This document shows, piece by piece, positions 51,201 to 63,200 of a stretch of 64,000 bases of DNA. Numbering within the stretch: position 1 is the stretch's first letter; the number at the start of each line of letters is the position of its first letter. The notes beneath the pieces are model-generated. The model searched no databases and was not told the DNA's origin. It was given only the letters and a program-made list of their open reading frames with translations. This DNA is from Liolophura sinensis (Eukaryota > Mollusca > Polyplacophora > Chitonida > Chitonidae): contig NC_088301.1 of assembly GCF_032854445.1 (NCBI RefSeq), positions 23,472,226 through 23,536,225 on the forward strand, read 5' to 3'. Position numbers and translations under genes: made by a program.

Positions 51201-54200
51201 TGGAGATAGATTTCCTGGTGATGGCCACCCAAGGGAAGCACTGCACTCTTTTCTCTCACAGACCACCACTCACCGCACAGATCCCTTGCACCATCTCTCT
51301 ACCCCTAGAAAACCCCAGGTGTCGGAAGTTGTAAAGAATGTTGTCATTGACTTTTCCACTGGTTATGTTACTGATCTGAAAACCGGACAGCAGATGACTG
51401 TTGTTGATGCTGTAAGGCGTGGTTTGATTGATTTGCAGACGGCTGAGCTCATTTCGCATCGCCTAGATGCAGATGCAGGGAAACCAATCACTTTATCTTC
51501 TTTAAACAAGAACATCAGTATTGACTGGAAGAAAGGAGAAGTAGTTGATCTTGACTCAGGAACCAGAATGACAGTTGTGCAAGCAGTACAAAAGGGCATA
51601 TTGGATTCCGAGACTGTAGAAAAGTTGGCGAGGCAGTACCGACCAGATTCTGCCCCTTCTGAGGTCACTTTGAACTGGACAACTGGAGATATATTAGACA
51701 CCAAAACAGGGAAAAAGCTAACCGCAACAGAGGCATTTTACCGAGGCATGGTGGATTTAAAAGTTGCTCAGACATTTGCAGCTATACGGGGTGAAACTCT
51801 GGCAGATGACATCATAAAGAAGACACTTGAGAGCAAAACAGATTTTACAGTGGTGAAGAAGGAAACGACTACACCTGGTTACACCGTCCGACGAACAGAT
51901 GGACTTGATGATGTCACAAGATCTGGTACTGGTTCTTACTTGGCGGAGACAGTCACAACTACACACACAACAAAGAGCGGACCACAGAGAACGCCTACTC
52001 TGAACTCTGCCATTGTTGAGGGTGTTATCACCCTGCAGAACGGTCGTCTAACCCACACACCAACAGGAAGCGTCATCTCTCTGAGGGAAGCGATCAGCAG
52101 AGGAATCATTGAACCTGATCGGTCCAGAATCATTGACCCCAAAACAGGTAGACTGATGTCAATAACTAAAGCCATGGACAAGAAAATCTTAGATCCAATA
52201 TCAGGTGAGCTTGTTCATCTGGGAACTGGCGAAAAAATTCCTCTTAGTGAAGCACTGATAGAAGGCTTGATTCCTAATGTGTTCTCTGATGAAGAAGATA
52301 TCTTGCAGAGTGATTTAGTGAGAGAACATGAAGTAAGACAGAGAATGGATCGGTTGAGGAGAAGACTGTCACCAGAATTCAAGAGGAAAAATATCTCTGC
52401 ACGATCACCAGAAGAGTTTGAAAGAAATGTGAGAGAACTGTCCTACAAAGAGGCCCTAGATAGAGATCTGATCAATGAATCCAGCTCAACGTTCATTCAT
52501 CCCGTAACTAATGAGGTCATGTCTGTACGAGCAGCTGTTAAATTTGGTCACATAACTCAAACAGATGTACCAGTGTCTGCTATTTCTGTGCGTACATCAA
52601 GGGAGAATTTATTTGACCATGCATCAACAGATCTAAGCCCGAGAAGTTCAGCAGACCGATCTGTGTCTGACAGATCACCATTGTCGTCATCCACACCGTA
52701 CAGTGACTCCAAGTATGTCTCTCAACAAACCACCGAAATCATTACTGAATCTCAGCAGTCCACAGTGCAGCGGCGACGAGGAGTAAAGGGAGACACTAGT
52801 GCAAAGAGGCTCTCCTTCAGAGAAGCAATAGATCAAGGTCTTCTAGATCTCAAGGTCAATCAGTACACCGATCCCACAAGTGGCTCCAGGGTGGCAATTT
52901 TAGATGCCATCAGAGATCAACTTCTTGATCCCACAGCAGAGTATGCCCCACAAGAAGGTAAAAAACTAACCCTGCTAGCAGCCATTGATGCAGGTATATT
53001 TGATGAGGAAACTGGTCAGTTTACAGACCCCTCAACAGGGAGGAGAATGTCATTACCTGAGGCTATTCGTGAGGGGTTTATAGATGGAGCGACTTCAATG
53101 TATGATGTGACAGCCAGCCGGATGTTCACTCTTCAGCAAGGTATCCAAGAAAGAAAAATAGACCCTTCCAGCGGGAGGATTTTTGACCCTAACACAAACC
53201 GCTCACTTAAATTGAAAGATGCAGCAAAGATGGGACTTTTGGCTGTTGTGGGAGCACCTGTATTTGCAGGAATGGCTCTAAAGGAAAAACTTCAAAAGGC
53301 AATGTCTGTGAGGGCGACAAATGTAAAGCTTGTTGAACCAGACATCTTGGAGATCACTGAAACAGAAGAGATGGCTTCTGAAGGCACGCCTATACAGAAA
53401 GTGATGACAGTCAGCGAGGCAATATCAAGCGGCTACCTCAATGCCTCCACTGGAATATTTACTGATCCCACAACAGGCCGGACACACTCACTGAAAAATG
53501 CTTTTCAAGAAGGACTCTTACACCCACAGTCTATGAAGGTAACAGATCCACATTCAGGTCAAGTTTACAGCATCGGGGAAGCTGTTGGCATAGGTGTTCT
53601 TGACAGTACAGGACATCTAACCGATCTCAGAACAGCTGTACCTTTAAAATTTGAACAGTTAATTAGTGATGGCATTGTTACCGAAGCTGGTCTCGACAAA
53701 GGTTCAAACGAAAAGGTTGTGAAGAAAACAGTACAAAAAATAACAGTTGATGCTGTTACAGAACCTAACACTAACCGACGTCTAGATTTGGACAGTGCCA
53801 TTAGAAAAGGAGTTGTAAACATTTCTGATGGAACATATTGTGACCCCAAAACAGGAGAGACGGTCTCAGTTATTGAAGCCTATACTCTCGGACTGATCGA
53901 AGGGAAAGTGGTGGACAGTTTTGCATCAAAGCACATTGAAACTGTCAAAGGACTTAAAGCTGAATTGACTGTGGCTGACAAAAGGAGCATCAAGGTATTA
54001 CATGTTGTTGATCCAGTAAGTGGTGCTAGGCTGTCTCTAGAAGAAGCTGTCCGTCAAGGAATTATACTTGAAGATCGAGATCTGTTTGTGAATCCACAAA
54101 CGGGGGAGTTCATGCCAATTCAACGAGCCATAGAAAGAGGCTGGGTAGTTGCTGTTGAGGTTGATAATCAGCAGCAATCAAACCAGTCATACCACAAAGC

Positions 54201-57200
54201 CAGCGAAGACCTAGTAAGCCACACCAGAACACTTAGTATCCAGTTTGTAAAAGACCCAAGCACTGGAAAAGACATCCCTTTGTTTGAGGCAGCAGAACGG
54301 GGCATTTTAGACATTCAGCGAGGCATTGTCAGAAACTTGCGCACAGGTGAAGAAATTCCGTTGAGTGAAGCTGTCAAAGGAGGACTTGTTCATGGCACAT
54401 CTGCAAAGCCAATTGAACCGGTGAGAATTGTCCATGCAAGGCAGAAACAAGCTTTCATTCTGCAGTCTGCCTATGATCCATCTACCAGAGAGTTTATCCA
54501 CATAGATGAAGCCATGGCACGAGGGATTATTGATGAAGCATCTGGGCGTTACACCATGCGTGATGGAAATACCATTAGCATAAGCCAGGCATTAAAAGAT
54601 GGACTTGTAAAAGCAGTTCAAGGCAGTGTTGATGAGGCTGAGCATGAAACCACAGTTATTCATGAAAAGAAAACCTTCTGCATCGAATCTGTGCAAGATC
54701 CTGTGACAGGAAATAAATTGCCGGTATCGGAGGCCATTGACATGGGATTACTAAACCTACAGGAGGGCATTTACATAGACAAGTCATCAGACAGACCAAT
54801 ACCAATCCCTGATGCAATAGAACAAGGCTTCATTACAGCTGACAAACCACAGTCGGACATTAGATTGAGGGTGGGTGGAAGCAGCAGTTCATTGGACCAA
54901 GGTTCTCGAACATTTAACATAAAGTTCGTGAAAGACCCAAGAACTGGAGAATTGGTGTCCGTTTCATCTGCTATCCAGAGAAACCTCTTGGATCAGGGAC
55001 TATGCAGTTTCACTCATCCACTTTCCAGAGAAGTCTTGACAATCCCTCAGGCTGTCCAACAGGGATTTGTTATTGTTGAACAAACTCGAATGGCTGGTCC
55101 AGTTGTCACTGAAGTTATGCATGAAACAATGTCTATCAAGTCCATCATTGACAATAGGAGTGGAGAAGAGATGTCTATAGGAGAAGCTGCAAGACGTGGA
55201 CTGTTTGACGTGACATCTGGGAAAGTTATTGATCCCAGAACAGGCAACAAATTGGCCCTTCAAGAAGCTGTCGACCAAGGCCTTGCTACGGCGAAAGTAG
55301 CTCCAACAACACTAAGTGCTTTTGACTCTACTGTGGTTATTGACGGCATAAAAGTGGAAGGTGTACGGGATCCAATGACCGGCAGAGAACTCCCTGTACA
55401 GGAGGCAGTAAGGAAAGGCATATTAGATGTTAATACTGGGATGTACAGTGATGCTCACAGTGGCATGTCATTCAGTCTAACTGATGCCTTGAAGCAAAAC
55501 CTCATCATTGGATTTAGGGCAGCAGCAGAGGATACATCCGTTGTTAAATCAAAAGATGTCAGTGTACGGACTGTCCTAGACACAAAATCCAATGTGGAAC
55601 TTGGCCTGCATGAAGCCATCTCACGTGGAATTCTGTCAAGTGACAAGAAAACATTTCTGGATACTGCCACAGGAAGACAAATGCCAACAGAAGAGGCAAT
55701 GAAGGAAGGCCTTGTGGCTGGGTCTGTTGAAACCGTTACCAAAACTCAAACAAAGCGACATGTTCAGACACCTGGTGGAACAGTGACAATTTCCAATGTT
55801 GTGGACACAAAACAAGGGACACTGATTGGGGTAGATGATGCCATGAGGATGGGCATCATTGATGCAGCAGGCCAATTCCATGACACCAGAACAGGAAAAG
55901 CAATGGACCTTGCCGAGGCTGTGAGAAGACAGCTTGTTGTGACAGATAACAAACCAACCAGACCGTCCGATGATATGCTGTCTTCTCTGCCACTAGGTTT
56001 CCTGCAGGCTCTCCAACAAGGTCACATCGACCCTTCCTCAGGAATTTTCTCTCATCCTCACATGCCAGGGAGTAAGACAGTTGACCAAATGATAATAGAT
56101 GGCATTCTGACAGGTGATGATGGCCAGCCATTTTCATCATCTCCACATCTCAGACCAAATAACAGAAGTATGAGCTTTGCAGATGCCTTCACAAGCGGTA
56201 TGATTAATCCAAGAACTGGCAAATTTTGGGACTCCATGTCAGGAAGCTGGCTGACAGTTAGTCAGGCTATGCACGAAGGGAGCTTATCACCATTTGCATA
56301 TCCAAGGGAACGCATACCTGAGTCTGTAATTATGGTGAAGGGAGAGGCCCAATCTCCAGTCACTATGAATGGAGAAGGTGTATCATTCCAAGAGGCCTTG
56401 AAAAGGGATTTGATTGACCTGGCGACCAAAGAATTCAAGGACACTAAAAATGGACAAAACATTCCTTTTGATGAAGCTGTTAGTAAAGGGCTATTGATAG
56501 AAACACCACCAACTGAATCTGTGTCATTGGCAGAGGCAGCTGTGAAAGAAATGTTCGATTCCAGTGGACAGTTTGTACACCCACAGTCTGGGACAACCAT
56601 GTCAGTGGATGAAGCTGTTATTTGCGGCTTCATTACTGTGACGCCTGAGAAAAAAGACTCGAAACAACATGAGACAAAACCAGATGCTCTATCATTCCAG
56701 GAGGCCATTCGAAAAGGACACCTTGATCTTGGTTCTGGACAGTTCATAATGCCAGGTGAGGAGTCATCACCATTATCTGTGGAAGAAGCTGTTAGCCAGG
56801 GTCTACTTCAACCCAAACTCACTGAAACTGAGACAGAGGAACCTATTACCTCGTCAAAAGACAAGAAGAAAAAGACTGATCATATTGTTACGGTTCAGGA
56901 AGGCTCTCCACTGAAGCCAAAAGATGACATGGTGGTGAAGAATGGTCAAGTGGTTTCTAAAACTTCCACAGAGGTACGTGTAACTGCAAGCTCTGCCACT
57001 TATGTAACTAAGCCAGGTTTTACTATTGATTCCACTGGCAAAGTTGTTAACTCAGCAACAGGTCAGCAAATGTCTGTCGAGGAAGCACTTGCTAAAGGTG
57101 TCCTGGAGACGGAAGCTGAAGATGTTAGTGGCACTGTGCAGGTAGTTGGGAAGGCTATCCCACCTGAACTGGATGAGCAGGACATTACCTTTAAGGTAAG

Positions 57201-60200
57201 TGCCATTTTCTCTGTTCCCCTTTTTTGTTAAAGTAGTTGTAATTCAGTCATCAATTTTGTTTCATTTACATGTACGTCATTTATTTTCTATACAAAAAAC
57301 GTACTTTTCAGGGTCCCACTTGTGAACATTCAGAATCAGATATAAGTGAAAACAGGGACTCAGACAAACAGACAATAGCGATTACGCAAAATCCAGGCAG
57401 TTCCTGCCCAGATGTTGCAAAACAGGCTGGAATGTCCCTGCAAGCTGCTATCAACAGTGGATATTATGATTCGCAGGAAAAACAGTTCATTGACCCTCTC
57501 ACTAAAAACAAGTTCTCACTAGGAGCAGCAATTAGACATGGAGTTATTGTGCCATCTCTGACAGATGTTCATCTCTCAGACTGCGAGGTTATGAACTTAA
57601 CAGAGGCTATTGATAAAGGCATTGTGGATACAAAGACATGTACCATTACATGTTCTGGAAGTATAGGCAATATATCTTTGGAGGAAGCTTTAGGAAAGAA
57701 ACTCCTTTCTGGGTCAGTTGTTCCAAGGACTTTGGCTGATCTTGCTAAGAGTGGATGTATTTTATCAAAAGAGAATTTAATCATAAACCAGAAGACAGGT
57801 GCAAAGCTAAGTTTAGAGAAAGCGCTGAAAGCAAAAGTTTTAGACCCAAAGAGCTTAAAGATAACTGACTCTCTGGCTCGCAAGGTGGTAGGATTTTCAA
57901 ATGCTGTGGTAGAAGGCATTGTAGATGTTTCTACTGGAGAAGTAAGGGATACAGCCAGTGGTGAAATGTATGGTTTAGCTGATGCTATGAAGAAAGGGCT
58001 TGTTGTCACCGTTCCAGTGCACAGCCAGATGTCGACTTTTATGGAAAAGTTGATAATTGGGTTTTGGGAACCCTCGTCAAGCACAATCAGCCATCCAAAT
58101 TCCGGCCTCAGTTTAACCCTGGCACAGGCTGTGGATACAGGGCTGATATGTCCAGAGTTTCTGCTGTTCAAAACAGACAAAGGATATGAGTCGCTATATG
58201 AGGCATGTAAATCAAAACGAGTAAGCATGAAAACAGGCAACGTTGAGGATTTCGTAGGAAATAAGATCGTTTCTCTGAAGGAAGCAGTACTGACTGGATT
58301 AGTGAAAGTGGAATGCACTTGCAAAGAAAATGAAAAAGACTCAGGCTTGGTGAAAATTAACCAGCAGATTGGTGATGGGCTGACTAAACTGATAGCTCTT
58401 AAAGAAGTGACTTTGAACACCAGAATTTTAGATCGCAAGGCCAACAAACACTTTTCTGTGCAGGCATCTTTAAAACAAGGTATTTTTGATTGTAAGCAGG
58501 GGATTGTAAAGGACACTGTGTCAGGGAAATGGATCTCTTGGGTTGAAGCTAAGCAGTGTGGATTTGTCACAGAACTTTCAAGCACCACTGTGTCATTAAA
58601 GTTTGCTGTTGAGTCAGGAATGTTTGACCAGAAATGCAAAGCTTTCCAAGATACAGACACTGGTAAACTGTTGTCTCTTGAAGACATGGTGAATAAAGGT
58701 TACCTGAGTTTGCGGAATAGTGTTATCCTGGACACGAAAAAAAAGGAATACCTCTCTGTGAAAGAGGCTATTCAAAAAGGTGTGATTGATCCAAACACCT
58801 GTGAGGTGCTGAATACTAAGTCACTTCAAAAACTACCTTTGAATGAAGCTGTGAAGAAATCACTTATTCTTGACACAACCTCGAAAACATTGAGAAAGGT
58901 TAATGAGGACAAACTGAACAGTGTCAATGGAGATAAACCAGGCAGTTCTGAAGCAGAAACTCAAAATCCATTCCCCCTCTCCCTTTATCAAGCCGTTAAT
59001 GAAGGATATGTTCAGTTGAGGACTGGACATATTATTCTGGATCGTGACAAGGAATTGACTTTACAGGCAGCACTTGATGAAGGCCTAATTACAGATAAAA
59101 GTAGTTTAATCAGGGATACAAAGACCGAAAATGTACATACTCTGCCAGATTCTATTGCACTTGGAATTTTGGATGCAGAAATGGGAACGGTTTTGGATAC
59201 AGCATCCGGCACTGTTTTAACATTGAGTGGGGGTGTAAAGAAAGGCATTATTTTAAACCCGGCAAAACCAAAGCTATCAATTTTAGCCACACAAAATCTT
59301 AATTTGTTAACAGAAGACGGCAAGATGAAATTGCCTTTGTCGGGCAATGCTGTGTCCCTGTCAGATGCAGTTAAAGCTAACGTGCTGGATGAACAGTCAA
59401 AAATAATCAGTCCCAAAGATGGTCTTCCTATTTCTCTTTTGGCTGCATTTCAGCAGAAATTATTAGATCCAGTTACAGGTGCGCTACATACATCTGATGA
59501 CAGAGGCCTTAACATTCAAAATTGTAGTGTTCCATCAGGTGATGCAATTTCCCTGAAAGAGGCAGTAAGTAAGAACCTTTTAAATCCAGTTACGGGGAAA
59601 TTTTTTGATGATCTATCAAAGAAAGAGCTTAATCTCCAGCAAGCACTCACACGTGGCTTAATTGACCCTGAATCTCTGGTACTTAACCCAGCAACTGGGG
59701 ACAAGGTCACCATTTCAAAGGCTTTATCATGGGGTATGGTCAACCCTGAATCTGGAGACGTCATTAATGTGTGGCGCTCCAAGAAAATAAGAAACCTGCG
59801 TGATATTATACCAGACATCGACATTCCCGTCCCTGTACCTTTGGATGAGGCATTAACTAAAGGGTTGTATAACCCTGTGAAAAATGTTGCCATTCATCCA
59901 CAAACAGGAGAGGAAATTTCACTGGACAAAGCAGTAGAGAAAGGAATCATTGAATCGGCTTCACTGGTAAAGGACCCATTATCTGGTGAGCTTATGACCT
60001 TAAAAGAAGCTTCAGGCTCAGGTGTTTTAAACCTTAAACAGGGGAAAATGAAAGATATGTCTGGTAATCAATTGTCTCTCAGTTTTGCATTACAAAAAGG
60101 GCTAATTGTGAAGACAAAAGCCCCTTTAAAACTCTCTCTGGCAGAGATTATGGATGAAGGACTTTATGACGAGAATTCTAGCTTGTTCATAGACCCAGAA

Positions 60201-63200
60201 TCCAAGAAGGAATTATGTTTGGGTGAAGCCATCAAAACAGGACTGTTGGATGTAGGAGCTATCAAAGTCAGAGATGCGGAAACAAAATCTGTATTTGACT
60301 TTGAAAGTGCTGTTGACCATGGGTTGATCAGTTCCCAAGATGGTTCATGCCTTTTGTCTCCTGAAAAATCTATAAGTTTCATGGATGCTCTGGACACGGG
60401 CATTGTGATTGACACCAAATCTCAGCCTGGCTTAAGTCTGCATGAAGCCATTGAAGAGGGGCTGTTTGATAGAGAAACTTGCCAAATCAGGGACCCATCA
60501 TTTGACATCACAATGTCTTTACAGTGTGCCATAGATTCTGGTTTCATTGACAGGGACACTGTTCATGTTCGTGACCCTTTAAGCTGTACGACAATGACAG
60601 TGGATGGAGCTGTCCAGTTGGGCATTGTTGATAACATTAAAGGAACGTACAAAAACCCTAAGACAGGTCAAGTATTGACTGTCGCTGAGGCTGTTGAAAA
60701 AGGTCTTATTATTTCACAACACAGTGGCACACTTTATGATCTTGTTGAGTGTATACAACAGGGTATTGTACACCCAAAGACAGGCAATTTTGTTAATCCC
60801 AAAACAGGAGCCTCTGTCTCTTTAGGCCAGGCTATACAGGACAAACTGGTCAATGCTGATAGTGCCAAAATCCTGGACACTGCTTCAGGTGAACTCATGA
60901 CACTACACAAGGCCCTTGAACATGATCTGGTATACCCAGAGACTGGGTTGGTAATGGATTCAGAGCATGAAGAACTGTTGCCTCTGCAAAAGGCTTTAGA
61001 CTGTGGTATTTTGAGGCAGTGTACAACATGCCCTGCTATGACATTACCAATGGCAGCTTCAGAAGGTTTGCTTGATTCAGAAACTGGACTTATGTTTGAT
61101 CAAGTGTCGAAAAGAAATCTGTTCCTACAAGAAGCTTTGGATGCAGGAGCTATTGACACTGAACATACCCTTGTCAAAGATCCTCTTTCAGGGTCAATTT
61201 ACACTCTGGAAACAGCTATAGAATGTGGTATATATAATGTGCAGGAAAATACATTGAAACTTTCGGGTGACTCCACTTTGACCTTGAAGGAGGCACTGGA
61301 TAAGGATGTACTGATTCATTTCCCAGAAAAGGGTTTTACTCTTGCCAATGCTATCAGACTTGGGGTTGTAAACACTAAGCTTGCTACTGTCAAAGATCCT
61401 TACAGCGGTAGACCTCTAAGCATCACCGAAGCAACAGCTGTGGGTGTCATCGACCCAGATCGGTCCAAAATCATAGATCCAGACACTAAAACACCAATTT
61501 CTCTGAAAGAAGCTATAGCTCATGGATTGTTCGAAGACAGTGACAATGAACAAGATAGTTCGACTGGCTCACGTCGAAAATCTTTTGGTGAATCAGATAG
61601 TTCACAGTTTGAAAACATTCTTGTTAAAGACCCTTATTCTGATAACTTCATCAGTCTGGGAAATGCTGTTCAAACAGGTAAATTTGACATGAAATCAGAA
61701 TGTGTAGTAGACCCTGCTACCAAAAACCTGGTAACATTTAAAGAAGCTGTGCAAAAGGGACTGATAATTGATGCACAATGCCCAGATTTAGGATTGAAAG
61801 CTTCTGTGGAACATGGTCTTTATGATGTTTCAAAACGAAGATTTGTCCACCCAAAGTCTGGACAGAGACTCACTCTACAGGAGTCAGTAGACTCAGGACT
61901 TGTGGACTCTGCTAAAACAAGAGTCAAACACTTCAGAGATGGCAGGTTCATTTCTCTAGACAAAGGTATGGAAGATGGTATAGTCAGCATTGGGACTGGA
62001 TCATTGAAAACACAGGATCTGATATCAAGCATTCCTCTTGTAAAGGCTGTAAGAGAGGGTTTTGTTATAGATGTAGAACATTCCAAGTTATCCATTCCAG
62101 AAGCTTTCTCGTACGGATTAATAGACATGGAGGGACCAAGGATAGAGGATCCTTTTATGGGTGAAAAAGTTAATTTGAAGAAGGCCATTGATGGAGGACT
62201 TCTCATGTCAAGTTTAACTTTAGTGAAGGACCCAAGCAAAATGACCATTCAGTCTTTGTTTCGTGCAGTTGAAAGTGGCTTGTTAGATATAACCAATGGA
62301 ACAGTGTTCAGCAGTTCAGACAATATGAAGATTGGATTCTTGGAAGCAATTGAAAGTGGTCTGTTTGTGGATTCTCGAGACCTTCGTTTAAGTCTTCAAG
62401 AAACTGTACAGCTTGGGTTGTTTGACAGAAGCAGAGGCACGTTCCACGATCCCAGAGACGATTCTGAGTTATTGTTACCAGAGGCCATTGAAAAGAAATT
62501 GGTGGAAAGTAACCAGACACTGATAAGAAATCCTGTTAGTGGAAGTCTTATTCCCTTGGATGAGGCCTTAGAGATTGGTGTTCTTGACCCAGCAACCTGC
62601 TCGCTGAAAAATCCAAAGACCAACAAAGTCATTCCTTTAAAACAAGCCCTGGACAAGGGTTTTGTGGTTGATGGACGTTCACCTCACTTAAGTTTGAAAG
62701 ATGTCCAGGAGCAAGGCTTAATGGATGAGGCTTCAGGAATGATAATTGATCCAAAGACCGGGTCCAAGCTGACCATCAAGGAAGCAATTAACATAGGTCT
62801 TGTTAATCCTAACCTGTCCTGCCTTCAAATTCCAGGACGCAGGCACAAAATTCCTCTTGATAAAGCTATTAAAGAAGGGATTGTGGATGGATCATCAGGC
62901 AAAGTCCAGGATCAGAATGGAAAAACCCTCTCTCTCTGGGATGCTGTTGTCAGTGATTTGGTGTTCAATCCTAATGTCTCTGACTATAACCAAAATGAAC
63001 CAACAGACAAGTCTCTTGGGCATGGTCACACATTCAACCAGCGGATCAAACGGCAGAGAGCAATAGATTCAGAATATTCCAGCAGTTGTCTTTCATTAAG
63101 CAGTTCAAACATATCCAGTGATTACACTTTACCAGATGTGTTTACATCAAGTGACGGTGATTCAGACTCAACTATTCCAGCTTTCGAATTCCCCTACAAA

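Noticed and set aside
57569-58687. Long minus-strand open frame (372 codons) opposite exon 30
   Set aside because: It is the antisense shadow of a repetitive coding exon. The plus frame is continuous and has clear plakin repeats; the minus product shows no domain and mirrors the repeat period.
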